A stretch of 64,000 nucleotides of DNA from Bin80 sp965220935 (GCA_965220935.1 OZ244857.1:2108001-2172000), one strand, 5' to 3'. Positions 1 to 8,508 are shown, counted from the first letter of the stretch. Numbers and translations are program-made. Notes: generated from the sequence alone by a model not told the origin.

Positions 1-243
1 ATAATGAAGTTTTGAAGGATTGGTTCCCCACCATGGTTCAGAGATTACTGAGCGTATCATCTCAAGTACCATAAGACTTCCGATATTCAATGCAAATGGA
101 AACACATTTTGGCTACCCAATGTCAAACTATTCTTGTTAATATAACTTGGATTATCCAAGGATCCATCCAGTTCTAACATGACTTCAGAGCTCACATATT
201 GCCTACTGCATCTCAGACATTGAGATCCCGGCCCAATATGCAT
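1..243 (-). CDS. C-terminal part of E1/ThiF domain, out of frame with the upstream part
   Basis: Reading the minus strand from the ATG at 243-241 gives an open frame to the window edge (81 codons). It begins MHIGPGSQCLRC and continues with LDNPSYI and NVFPFALNIGSLMVLEM. This is the kind of sequence that follows the substrate loop in bacterial ThiF/E1 domains (GPGRPC-type CxxC knuckle, then a helix near the C-terminus). The piece fits directly onto the end of the 243-1259 protein. The stop of that frame and this ATG overlap as TAATG, so this is either a frameshift inside one gene or a coupled second reading frame. The true end lies outside the window. Confidence 0.7.
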   Translation of the reverse strand, partial: MHIGPGSQCLRCSRQYVSSEVMLELDGSLDNPSYINKNSLTLGSQNVFPFALNIGSLMVLEMIRSVISEPWWGTNPSKLHY

Positions 244-1259
244 TACACTCCATGTAGCACTCCAAGACTTCCATCAGTTTTTGTAGCAACCCGGATACCT
301 CCAAAAATCACTGGTATGTTGTGTACATATGCGATATGATTGAGAAGATCTTTAGGTAAAGGGCGGTCAACTGCACAAAACAATATATCACAATCAAGAG
401 CAGCAGTATAGGCATCATGCTCTTGAATCCATGCACGGATTGCATTTACTTGAAACGAGGCAACACTCGCAGACCCGCGCAAGTTCTTCGCTAACAAATC
501 AACCTTAAAGTCGCCGACATTTTTGGAAGTTGCATATAGCAGACGATCAAGATTATGTTCTTCAACTTGATCCGCATCAATAAGCAATATTCTTGTAGCA
601 CCCATACGGGCAAGTGATTCAGCAATAATGGATCCAACACTACCTAATCCCACAATACCGATATAAAGGTTAGCAAGGGCAAATTGACATTCTGGCCCCC
701 AAGTATCAATTGTACGTCGAAGACGATTGGAACGTAATGAATTTGCTGGTTTGACGGGAATACTCAGATGTATACGTCTACCCACAACTCGCACCTTATC
801 GCATACACTCTTAGTGTATTTATGACCGTTCCACTTCCAAAAACGCCCACTCCATATACCATCAGTCCCCACAGTGAGTCCCAACAAAGGTAACCCTAAT
901 GAACGAGCTGGAGGCGCAATACGATCGCGCTCAGCCAAGATATCAAGGTTGCTCATCAATTGCAAGCCAGGGCTTGGATGGCTGTGCATGAATGCAATCC
1001 CAGAATTCGTTTTCAATGCAGTGCGAATTGATCTGGTCAAATAATGCGGTTCAAAGCTGACGTTACCATGAAGATGACGTTCACCATCTCTTGGCAGAAT
1101 AATATCCGTCACAATACCTGTGCTTCTGTTTTTTCCAGTACTCGGGTTCCAGACAGCAAAACAGAGATCTTCTTGTTGGGTGCCGAGTCGTATTTGAGCA
1201 AGTAAATGATCCTCAGCTTTCTTAGCAATAGATTCTGTAAGAACAGCTTCAAATCTCAT
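243..1259 (-). CDS. JAB (JAMM) isopeptidase fused to E1-like ThiF domain, frame ends inside E1
   Basis: The 338-residue frame has two domains. The N-terminal JAB/JAMM metalloprotease has the zinc motif HSHP at residues 92-95 followed by S103 and D106 (H-x-H-P-x7-S-x2-D), and E30 as the likely catalytic acid. The ThiF/E1 adenylation domain starts near residue 198, with GIVGLGSVG at 201-209, acidic D228/D230, and N236/R239 of the ATP site. JAB would trim or deconjugate ubiquitin-like tails; E1 would adenylate them. The frame stops at GVLHGV, before the CxxC part of the E1 fold, which lies in the next frame (1-243). The start overlaps the stop of the E2-like gene by 4 bp (ATGA), so the genes are co-transcribed. 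The family assignment is firm; activity is doubtful unless the break is bypassed. Confidence 0.85.
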   Translation of the reverse strand: MRFEAVLTESIAKKAEDHLLAQIRLGTQQEDLCFAVWNPSTGKNRSTGIVTDIILPRDGERHLHGNVSFEPHYLTRSIRTALKTNSGIAFMHSHPSPGLQLMSNLDILAERDRIAPPARSLGLPLLGLTVGTDGIWSGRFWKWNGHKYTKSVCDKVRVVGRRIHLSIPVKPANSLRSNRLRRTIDTWGPECQFALANLYIGIVGLGSVGSIIAESLARMGATRILLIDADQVEEHNLDRLLYATSKNVGDFKVDLLAKNLRGSASVASFQVNAIRAWIQEHDAYTAALDCDILFCAVDRPLPKDLLNHIAYVHNIPVIFGGIRVATKTDGSLGVLHGV

Positions 1260-1585
1260 TGTTGGGCAAGTACCCGCTGGATGTGGCGTTTAATGTATGT
1301 TCCCATATTCTTTTCAGACGAAGAAAGAATATCCCAAAAATCACTTGGTGGTATACTGTAAGCTGACCAATCTTGACCTTCAAAATGATAAGAGGAATGC
1401 ACTGGTATTTTCTTCAAATTGATCTTTGATTCAAAATACACAAAGTGGGGCGGATATTCAGGATATGCATCTTCCTGAAAACTAATTGCCATCTTGATTG
1501 AATTTCCCTTGTAAGAACCTGTTTCCACTTTGTAATTGAACATCACAGCTCTCTGTACATTTGAGCGGGACGCTAGATTGATCAT
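1256..1585 (-). CDS. E2-like (Prok-E2_E type) protein without cysteine
   Basis: This 109-residue protein shows the E2/RWD-fold signature YPEYPPHFVYF (residues 41-51), then a HFEGQDWSAYS segment (68-78) resembling the FDGRxWQRWS stretch I associate with the prokaryotic E2 family E. There is no cysteine anywhere in it, so it cannot form the thioester of a classical E2. It may be a scaffold that presents the ubiquitin-like protein to the E1/JAB protein. It sits 24 bp downstream of the multiubiquitin gene and overlaps the JAB-E1 gene by 4 bp. The assignment rests on the YP..PP pattern, the length and the neighbours; sequence similarity alone is weak. Confidence 0.7.
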   Translation of the reverse strand: MINLASRSNVQRAVMFNYKVETGSYKGNSIKMAISFQEDAYPEYPPHFVYFESKINLKKIPVHSSYHFEGQDWSAYSIPPSDFWDILSSSEKNMGTYIKRHIQRVLAQQ

Positions 1586-1609
1586 TTTGGGTTCAAATCC
1601 GAGATTTTG

Positions 1610-2116
1610 TTACTCTTCTAAAACCTTATTCACAGCAGGGGATTCTGGATCGGCTACAGGTGTTCTACCGACATGTATGGCAAGAAAATTGTCTCCCTCG
1701 TTGATCTTGAGGAAACAGTCAAGGCTATCATATCTCTGTCCATCATTCAAATTTTCAAGGTAGTAGCTTCCGAGATCATTTGTATCAATTGCAGCACCCG
1801 GTCCGGCGTTAGATAGAACTTCTTCAAGTGTAAGGGGGTTTTTATCAGTCGTAGCTGGCTCACCGTTCACACTATAGCAGACAAGGTTTTTAGTTGGAGT
1901 GCGCGAGGATTGATTATTCTTTCTCGTGGTAAATTGATCACCTGATACAACATTAATTGGTTCGTTTGGGTTGGAACACTCGTGCCCATCTGCAAGAACT
2001 AAAGAGACATCATCACCTGATTTACCTGCGAGTTTGAGAAGCTCCGAAGGCGTGTGAGAGCCAGGTTGAATGGCAAGTTGCCGACCGTCAATCTGTATGA
2101 AATTTTTTTTGTCCAT
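1610..2116 (-). CDS. Multiubiquitin protein with two ubiquitin-like beta-grasp domains
   Basis: The 168-residue protein contains two repeats of about 70 residues. Each has a short N-terminal strand with G(R/E)xx, the helix segment (TPSELLKLAG; TLEEVLSNAG) and a final strand with D.F (GDQFTTR; GDNFLAIHVG). The second ends in the G-x-T-P-V-A tail (GRTPVA, about 150-155) that I recall as typical of bacterial multiubiquitin proteins. A 13-residue extension follows, and there is no exposed GlyGly end. It is the first gene of the minus-strand operon with the E2-like and JAB-E1 genes and would be the modifier. Known multiubiquitin operons belong to bacterial ubiquitin-like systems, some of them antiviral; a defence role here is inference. 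Confidence 0.8.
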   Translation of the reverse strand: MDKKNFIQIDGRQLAIQPGSHTPSELLKLAGKSGDDVSLVLADGHECSNPNEPINVVSGDQFTTRKNNQSSRTPTKNLVCYSVNGEPATTDKNPLTLEEVLSNAGPGAAIDTNDLGSYYLENLNDGQRYDSLDCFLKINEGDNFLAIHVGRTPVADPESPAVNKVLEE

Positions 2117-2687
2117 TTCATCTCAATAGTTAGACATACCCGCTTACATTGAAACGAATTGATTGTTCCATTGGATCACCGTTGATTATTTGGAGGAAAA
2201 TCAACCATGTAGTGATGTCGGTGTTTTTGTTAGTCCATGGCCATTGAGATTTCAGAAACTAAACTAGACCTTTGGGGGAAGTTGGCCAATGAATTTCAGA
2301 GTGATATTGACTATGTTTGTTGTACCAGCATCTTCATATCTCCGACCTTGACACTAAAGTTGAGTTCCCCAGTCCTCTCTGGGTCAATTAAAGATGAGAC
2401 ACACTTGGATTCGCAGGGAAACATGCTTTAAAATTCAGGGTACTTACTCCGTGTGCCAATCAAAGGTGACACGCCGTTACACCAGTGCTGTCTAAGATAG
2501 GAGGCTTGCTCTCACCGCTCAGCAGTTGCGGTGAGCATCCTGAACGAACAAAAAAATTTATTGTTGCTAATCCAAGAATAAATTAACCCCTAAACACTTT
2601 CTTCAATCTAATCATTGCATTATGCGTTAGATAGGCGTTTCGCACTTCTTTAACCAAGATTCATTTAGATTTACATTTTGACTGTAT
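2117..2687. other. Intergenic region between divergent operons
   Basis: This non-coding gap lies between the divergently oriented ubiquitin-like operon and the TerB_N gene, so promoters for both must be here. The only clear structure is a perfect 8-bp hairpin at 2512-2536. A 64-codon frame at 2237-2431 has no recognisable features and is not taken as a gene. Confidence 0.6.
2512..2536. other. Hairpin (8-bp perfect stem)
   Basis: The arms CTCACCGC (2512-2519) and GCGGTGAG (2529-2536) are perfect inverted repeats around a 9-nt loop. No T-run follows on either strand, so it is not a typical terminator. It could be an operator or an RNA structure ahead of the TerB_N gene. Confidence 0.4.
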
Positions 2688-4346
2688 GTGATTCGTATGG
2701 TTGATAAGAGAGATATCATTTACAAGAAAAACACAGCAATCCGTTTAGAGGATACGTGGATTCCCGCTGATCAGACACTGACTGTTGCTGGGCAAGAGAT
2801 CTGTGGCATGGTGTATATCGGTACGAGGGAAGACGGCAAATTCGGAAAGTATTTTGATTCAGTGATAGATCCAAACTTGCCAGTTAAAGAGTTCAATCGC
2901 CAGATGAACTCCCAAATTGGACTTAGCACCAAGCCTTGGTCCTATGGTGCAATGGACCCCATGCAACGAGCTATCTATCTGAAGTGGCTTACCTCGGGGC
3001 GATCGGCTGATGGATTTCACGAGAATTATATTTTACTCTTCCTTTTAGGATTGGAAAGACGATTTTTCATTGATTCCCCTACTGAACAGGAATCCCAGCT
3101 CATTCTTTCTGAGGTGAAACGATTATTGCAACAATACAGCGGCAAATATCCTGACGCGAATATTGATCGCATCCTCAGAAAATTAATACATGCTATCAAT
3201 GCAATCATTCTACCAGTTGAAGATATTGAACCACACTACTTAGATACCGAAATTGATGGAAAAATACCTCTGGATATTGGGGTTGCAATGAAGAATAAAA
3301 TTAATACAAGTCAACAATTAAATCATGAGTGGTTTGTTGTTCTTTACTTGATCTGCTCAGGAAATAAACTACGATCTCCCGTTCAAAGAGCACTTCCAGA
3401 GTTTCTGGTTGTTCTCAGCCAATTGTTTGAAAAGAATTTTCCTAACGGACTTCCTATTCCTCAAGTGACTGGTAAAATTCATCCAACATACATGGCAAGT
3501 GCACAGGGTTTCTCTGTGGATCTGCTCCGTCATTTGGGGGCAATTCCAGATCTTGCCACGATCTCTTCATTGAATGAAGAGGCGATTGAGTTGATCAATC
3601 AGGCTGGAGAAATAGTCTATGAATATGGTCGCTACTTAGCCACAGAACAACGCTCTTACAGCCCCTTGAATGCTTACAAACGACTTCCTGAAAGTATCAA
3701 ACCATATTGTCTGCCACCTGGATTGAAAGAACTTAAGACCATGGTAGAAAAAGCTGTTTCCTCAAATGAAGATATTCCAATCATTGATTTACTAAAGGTC
3801 CTCAATTTGGATAATACTTTCCAAGTGTATCCCACACAAGCTAAGAAGGTTTCTCAATCTCTAAAAATTCTTTCATATGGTATGGCTCCAGACCCCATCT
3901 ATGAATGGGAAGGATCAAGTTTTGAAGCACCCTATGCGATATTCAGGCTCCCAAAGAATCAACCTTGGTTGACTGAGGCCAGCAATGAATATCAAGAATC
4001 CATCATGTATATCCTGGCTGGATTTATCGTAGGCCATGCACGAGATCCTATTCATCCACAAGCCATTGAGATTCTGGCGAAATATGTCCAATCTATTGAC
4101 TTGGTTGAAGAAGAAAAGATTCGCCTGAATGCCAATTATCGAGTCATGCGTGATTATTGGCCAACAATTCAATGGTATAGAGATCTGGTTAAGAAGACTC
4201 CAAGGAGTATCTGTGCCCCATCGGTGGAGATAGCCTTTAGAATTGCAACCATTGATCGTGATGTAACCGATGATCAAATAACGGTGTTAAAAGGCATCTA
4301 TAAATCTTTAAAAATTCCCGTAAAAAACGTGCATTCTGACTTATAA
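2688..4346 (+). CDS. TerB_N domain protein, probably C-terminally truncated
   Basis: The 552-residue frame starts at a GTG; an ATG nine bases on at 2697 is equally plausible. Residues of about 35-120 carry the TerB_N pattern: a GMVYIG start, a DPNLPV segment, MDPMQRAIYLKWL, a GR-rich loop, and LFLLGLERR followed by an acidic helix. The last 40 residues (SVEIAFRIATIDRDVTDDQ, then an IYKSLKI segment) resemble the opening of the TerB-type domain found after TerB_N in longer proteins. The frame stops immediately after VHSDL, where such proteins normally continue for a C-terminal domain. I saw no continuation downstream. TerB-type proteins are linked to stress or phage-related systems; the exact role is unknown. 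It is divergent from the ubiquitin-like operon. Confidence 0.65.
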   Translation: MIRMVDKRDIIYKKNTAIRLEDTWIPADQTLTVAGQEICGMVYIGTREDGKFGKYFDSVIDPNLPVKEFNRQMNSQIGLSTKPWSYGAMDPMQRAIYLKWLTSGRSADGFHENYILLFLLGLERRFFIDSPTEQESQLILSEVKRLLQQYSGKYPDANIDRILRKLIHAINAIILPVEDIEPHYLDTEIDGKIPLDIGVAMKNKINTSQQLNHEWFVVLYLICSGNKLRSPVQRALPEFLVVLSQLFEKNFPNGLPIPQVTGKIHPTYMASAQGFSVDLLRHLGAIPDLATISSLNEEAIELINQAGEIVYEYGRYLATEQRSYSPLNAYKRLPESIKPYCLPPGLKELKTMVEKAVSSNEDIPIIDLLKVLNLDNTFQVYPTQAKKVSQSLKILSYGMAPDPIYEWEGSSFEAPYAIFRLPKNQPWLTEASNEYQESIMYILAGFIVGHARDPIHPQAIEILAKYVQSIDLVEEEKIRLNANYRVMRDYWPTIQWYRDLVKKTPRSICAPSVEIAFRIATIDRDVTDDQITVLKGIYKSLKIPVKNVHSDL

Positions 4347-4761
4347 TCTTACATGCACTAATCAGCCATTGACTTGAACATGATCAACAGTTTGGATGAG
4401 AGTTGTTGGTTCTACCCGTACTTCAGAAACAGTGTGAACTCTATGTGGCCAAGCACTTCCACACATTCACTGCGGAAACATGTGCGTTAGAGAGGTGGCG
4501 AAAACCCATCTTCCCCACCCCGATTGATCCATGGGGACTCAACCTATGCTTGAATATTTCAAAGACCTCCTCATAGTGCTCTTCATAATGAGCTGCACTG
4601 AAGTTTCTCATCCATTTATATGTTCAGATGAAATTGCCCACTTATTCAGACTCATGTTGCCCACCCTGTAGCATCTACCGTGGTGTTGATTTTCTAGTGT
4701 TTGTTTGGCGTTAAAGACGCTCGGTCATTGTTGTTTCACTGAACGATTTCCGTTGAATACA

Positions 4762-4890
4762 TCGGATATTCTGCATGAAGTCTTCCGTCCGTTCAATGCG
4801 ATAGTCCGGTTGCACCAATCAATCCAGAATCGCATCGGCAATCGTTGGATTGGCCATCATTTCATACAGTGGTGAAACGGGCGTTGACTC
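4762..4890 (-). pseudogene. IstB (IS21-family helper ATPase) C-terminal relic
   Basis: Translating the minus strand gives ESTPVSPLYEMMANPTIADA, then ILD, an in-frame TGA (4821-4819), then LVQPDYRIE and MQNIR. This matches the C-terminus of IstB proteins (PV..W....DPTIADAILDRLVH..YRIEL.G.SMRK), with the stop where the R of DAILDR is expected (CGA to TGA). Only about 45 codons remain and no istA lies nearby, so it is a fossil of an IS21-family insertion. Confidence 0.65.
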
Positions 4891-4981
4891 ATAGCAATCG
4901 TTGATTTTTGATCACCCAATACTTGGAGGAGATCTTCCTAATGGGGTTGACTTACCCTATGCTATTCATTATTCTCCAGAG

Positions 4982-5007
4982 GTTGTTTCAACAAGATTTG
5001 AAACAAC
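4982..5007. other. Hairpin (10-bp perfect stem)
   Basis: GTTGTTTCAA (4982-4991) and TTGAAACAAC (4998-5007) are exact inverted repeats with a 6-nt loop. It lies inside the unrecognised frame 4901-5158 and has no T-run, so its role is open; a leftover inverted repeat or protein-binding site is possible. Confidence 0.35.
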
Positions 5008-5373
5008 AACCCCATCTTTAATGATCATTAGATCAGAAGAGAGAATCTCATGCATTGGATTTGTGCTGAAACCACAATTTGAGGTGAATAAGAGGGGCGA
5101 ACGATTTTTGATACGTCATCAATGGGCACTTGCGGTGAACTGTTTGGCTCGTACCTGATAAGCTGCTACTCCCCACCACTTCCCTACACACGCTCTCGCC
5201 TTCATATCTTTAATACCACAGCTGTGGGCCGTTGACACTCCCTCCTGTAAGCGATTTTGGATGACCTACCTCCATCCAACATATAGTTCAATGTTTGTGT
5301 GAAACTAATCATTACTTGCTGAATGTTTTTTGATGGACAAGGCGGATTTTCGTATGGATACAAAGTGTATGCT

Positions 5374-6678
5374 TTAATTAAACACGTCAATCCCAGATCG
5401 GGATAAAAGTAAGTCAACATGTTTTGTGTGATGCTCTGGAGTGAAGATGTGACGGATTTCATCCTCTGACAAATGATTCATGACTTCTTGAGAGGCTAAT
5501 ACCACTTCATAAAATTTCACTCCCTGAGTCCAACTTTTCATTGCAAGGGGCTGAATTAAATCATAGGCGTTTTCACGCGTTAGCCCACAATCAATCAATT
5601 TCAACATCAACCGTTGGCTATTATATAATCCATAGGTAGCCTCCATGTTTTTCTTCATCTGATCAGGGAATACAACCAAATTTTTCAAGATACGAGTGAT
5701 TCGCATCAGCGCATAATGAAGCACAGTCGTTGCATCGGGAAGGATCACACGCTCAACACTTGAATGTGAAATATCCCGCTCATGCCATAATGCCACATTC
5801 TCCATTGCTGCTACCATATACCCTCGCAATAGACGAGCGCACCCTGTAATATTTTCACTTCCGACAGGATTCCGTTTATGAGGCATTGCACTTGATCCTT
5901 TTTGACCTTTTCCAAAAGCCTCTTCAACCTCACGAACTTCGCTGCGCTGTAAATGACGAATTTCTATGGCAATCTTTTCAAGACTTGCACCCAAAAGAGC
6001 GAGTACGCTCACATAATGGGCATGACGATCTCTTTGGATGATCTGTGTTGCGATGGGTTCTGGCTTAAGACCCAAAAGATTACATGTGATTTGTTCAACT
6101 TCGGCAGGTGTATGTGCAAATGTTCCAACTGCTCCTGACAATTTACCTGTGCGGATCTCTTCGGCGGCTGATTTTAAACGCGTTAGGTTGCGGTTGATTT
6201 CAGCATAATAAATGGCCAGTTTTAACCCAAACGTTGTTGGTTCAGCGTGTACTCCATGAGTCCGTCCCATCATCAATGTGTGACGATGTTCTACTGCGCG
6301 GTGGCGCAATACTTGGAGTAGTTCTTCAATGGCATCAACGATGAGTTGATTTGCTTCAACAAGTCGTACAGACCAGGCGGTATCCACAATATCAGATGAG
6401 GTTAGCCCATAGTGAATCCATTTCCTCTCTGAACCGAGGCCCTCACTGACCGCTCGCGTAAACGCTACAACATCGTGATGTGTAGATTTCTCAATCTCAT
6501 GAATTCTATCTATATCAAATGATGCATTTTCTTGAAGTTTACGTACATCATCGGATGGAACAACTCCGATCTGTGACCACGCTTCACACGCAGCTATCTC
6601 AACTTGAAGCCATACCTCAAACTGGTGCTGCTCGCTCCATAATTTCTCCATTAATGGATGTGTATATCTTTGAATCAT
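5374..6678 (-). CDS. purB: Adenylosuccinate lyase
   Basis: PurB cleaves SAICAR to AICAR and adenylosuccinate to AMP in purine biosynthesis, in the cytoplasm. The 434-residue protein is of normal length for the shorter bacterial type. It shows the fumarase/aspartase superfamily signature GSSAMPHKRNP at 261-271, the histidine pairs THHD (H68) and RTHGVHAEP (H141, H144), and the TSSDIVDT block at 93-100. The ATG start at 6678 gives the standard N-terminus MIQRYTHP. It lies upstream on the same strand order as the sigma factor and Lrp genes, with about 90 bp between purB and the sigma gene, so transcription may be shared. Assignment is firm. Confidence 0.96.
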   Translation of the reverse strand: MIQRYTHPLMEKLWSEQHQFEVWLQVEIAACEAWSQIGVVPSDDVRKLQENASFDIDRIHEIEKSTHHDVVAFTRAVSEGLGSERKWIHYGLTSSDIVDTAWSVRLVEANQLIVDAIEELLQVLRHRAVEHRHTLMMGRTHGVHAEPTTFGLKLAIYYAEINRNLTRLKSAAEEIRTGKLSGAVGTFAHTPAEVEQITCNLLGLKPEPIATQIIQRDRHAHYVSVLALLGASLEKIAIEIRHLQRSEVREVEEAFGKGQKGSSAMPHKRNPVGSENITGCARLLRGYMVAAMENVALWHERDISHSSVERVILPDATTVLHYALMRITRILKNLVVFPDQMKKNMEATYGLYNSQRLMLKLIDCGLTRENAYDLIQPLAMKSWTQGVKFYEVVLASQEVMNHLSEDEIRHIFTPEHHTKHVDLLLSRSGIDVFN

Positions 6679-6770
6679 TCCTTCTCGGGTCGTGTTTCTA
6701 ATGATGAAAATGATCTGGATGCCAGTTGTTTAATGAATATTTCCCAATACAACGGCTACTCAGAAGTGGA

Positions 6771-7382
6771 TTATAGTGAATCTCGCTTATCACGAAGATG
6801 TAAATACATCAATCGGCGCGCCCTAAAAATGTGTGCCTTGACCGTACCGAGCGGTAAATCCAATTCTTCTGCAATCTCTTCGTAAGATTTTTCGTGTTGG
6901 TGTCGCATCACTATGACGCGATTATATTTACTCGGCAGGGAATCAATTGCTTCTTGAATAATATTGGCGCGCTGCCCTCCCACAATTGATTGATCTGGCC
7001 TATAAGTAATATCTGGAATTTCATGCTGAACCTCACCATCATTTGTTAATTTTGGATTGTCTATTGAAATTGTCAATAGCCTCTTCTTGCGTTTGTAATC
7101 AATGGCATGGTTGGATGCAATCTTGTAGAGCCATGTAGAAAAAGCATAGTTACTTGAATAGGTATTCAATGCCTTAAAGGCTTTGATAAATGCTTCCTGC
7201 ACCAAATCCTCGATACCAGATATATTCCCAATCGTTCGTTTAATGTGTAGATGTAACCCTTTCTGGTATTTCTCTACAAGTAGTGCATATCCCTTTTGAT
7301 CTCCGTTCAATGCACGAGCAACCAGATCTTGATCCATCTGAGTAGATGCTGACCTTCCGACCGTTTTCGAATCTTCAGGCAT
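6771..7382 (-). CDS. ECF-type sigma-70 family RNA polymerase sigma factor
   Basis: The 203-residue protein has the two-domain layout of ECF sigma factors. Region 2 lies near residues 20-95, with the core-binding stretch GIEDLVQEAFIKAFKALNTY and the FSTWLYKIASNHAIDYKR promoter-melting helix. Region 4 lies near 140-197, with LPSKYNRVIVMRH, YEEIAEELDLPLGTVKAHI and RARR as the -35 recognition helix-turn-helix. No anti-sigma gene is adjacent. It is followed by purB and preceded within 25 bp by the Lrp-type regulator, so these two regulators are probably co-transcribed. The target regulon cannot be read from the sequence. Confidence 0.93.
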   Translation of the reverse strand: MPEDSKTVGRSASTQMDQDLVARALNGDQKGYALLVEKYQKGLHLHIKRTIGNISGIEDLVQEAFIKAFKALNTYSSNYAFSTWLYKIASNHAIDYKRKKRLLTISIDNPKLTNDGEVQHEIPDITYRPDQSIVGGQRANIIQEAIDSLPSKYNRVIVMRHQHEKSYEEIAEELDLPLGTVKAHIFRARRLMYLHLRDKRDSL

Positions 7383-7405
7383 AAGGTATCTGGCTTATCC
7401 GATAC

Positions 7406-7909
7406 TCAATTACGTTGCTGCTTTACTTGTACCTCTTTCTCTGGAGATACGGGCAACTGCCGCGTTTCCTTGAATGTGCTCAAGACAATACTCGTACTGG
7501 TGCCCGTCACACCAGGCCAAGACTGAATACTTGCAAGTAAGTTCTCCAAAGATCCTGTATCATGAGACCTGACCTTCAGTATATGCGATCCTTCGCCAGT
7601 AATTGAATGGGCTTCAAGCACTTCGGTACAGCCACATACATGTTCAATCAAGGATTTATAATGGGTAGACTTATCTACGGTGACTCTAATAAATGCGGTC
7701 ACATTAAAGCCCAGCTCCACTCCATTGACCGCAGCGTAATATCCAGTGATGTACCCGCTCTCTTCTAGTTTTCGCATACGATCACCCACACTAGTCATAC
7801 TGAGCCCAACACGAGCTGCAATATCAATTCGTTTCATTCTGCCAGATTCCTGAAGTAGATTTAAGATTCTGGCATCAATTTCATCAATCTTCTTGCTTAG
7901 CATATTCAT
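7406..7909 (-). CDS. Lrp/AsnC family transcriptional regulator
   Basis: The 167-residue protein has an N-terminal winged helix-turn-helix (residues 9-60: IDEIDARILNLLQESGR, then IAARVGLSMTSVGDRMRKLE) and a C-terminal RAM (effector-binding, oligomerising) domain around 70-145 with the GSHILKV strand. These are the hallmarks of Lrp/AsnC feast-or-famine regulators that bind amino acids. The C-terminal 20 residues are a charged extension. It lies 23 bp upstream of the ECF sigma gene on the same strand and faces a 600-bp intergenic region. An ATG two codons downstream (MLSKK) is an alternative start. Confidence 0.92.
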   Translation of the reverse strand: MNMLSKKIDEIDARILNLLQESGRMKRIDIAARVGLSMTSVGDRMRKLEESGYITGYYAAVNGVELGFNVTAFIRVTVDKSTHYKSLIEHVCGCTEVLEAHSITGEGSHILKVRSHDTGSLENLLASIQSWPGVTGTSTSIVLSTFKETRQLPVSPEKEVQVKQQRN

Positions 7910-8508
7910 TCATTTTTTGACATAACCCTTGAGGAGCTAAATGGTAAAACGTATTACAAACACGATTTCATGTTTTCTACGCAGCTCAATGAAGTAAAGT
8001 TAACAGAAAAACTCATACTCTATCAAGTTCAGATCGCTTCACTTGTGCTTGAGTGAAAAAATATCGATAAGAGATCATTCATCTCCTGCACATTAATTAA
8101 CTACAATTCTTGGTGAATAATGTTTTTGATGAACCTATTTTTTATCTGAAATCGTTCATAATTGCCTGTCATAATCCGATCTTCGGATCCATAGAAATAA
8201 CGACTTTTAAAGCTTCTTTATGCCATAAAGATAAACACACCGATGCATTAATAATGAATTATATTCGTGTCATTTTTATTGACGCATGCCAATATGATAC
8301 AGCGGATTGAATCAATAAAGTGATTATTTTTGTCATGGTTCCTATCTTTATGGGTTGAATCACAATAAGAATTGATGAAAATATTATAGAAAATATGACT
8401 TCAAGTTGAGATATAATTGATGACATTAAGGTATCATTCGTATATTTTATTGAGGTCTTTTTTCGACAGTTTGAGTTCGCTCAGTAAGTCGTTTAATTTT
8501 GCTATTTC
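7910..8508. other. AT-rich intergenic region
   Basis: About 600 bp of AT-rich DNA between the divergent Lrp gene and the tRNA. I see the tRNA promoter at its right end and no supportable gene; the 66-codon frame at 8110-8310 lacks any coding character that I can recognise. Confidence 0.6.
8470..8501 (+). promoter_or_regulatory. Bacteroidota-type promoter of the tRNA
   Basis: TTTG at 8470-8473 and TAATTTTG at 8494-8501, separated by 20 nt, match the Bacteroidota primary-sigma consensus TTTG-N19-21-TANNTTTG at every specified base. The tRNA begins 8 nt after the -7 element. Confidence 0.75.

Larger units (their letters stand above)
4347..5373. other. Decayed intergenic DNA
   Basis: About 1 kb between the TerB_N gene and purB with no convincing intact gene. 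It contains an IstB relic (4762-4890), a strong hairpin (4982-5007), and an 85-codon plus-strand frame (4901-5158) that I do not recognise. The mix of fragments suggests a site that has repeatedly gained and lost mobile DNA. Confidence 0.55.

Noticed and set aside
2237..2431. 64-codon plus-strand frame upstream of the TerB_N gene
   Set aside because: No recognisable motif, no operon context, and it overlaps the presumed promoter region.
4901..5158. 85-codon plus-strand frame beside the IstB relic
   Set aside because: It contains a perfect hairpin, resembles no family I know, and lies in decayed DNA; noted in the intergenic entry only.
5202..5462. 86-codon minus-strand frame overlapping the end of purB
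   Set aside because: Overlaps the conserved purB 3' end in another frame and shows no domain.
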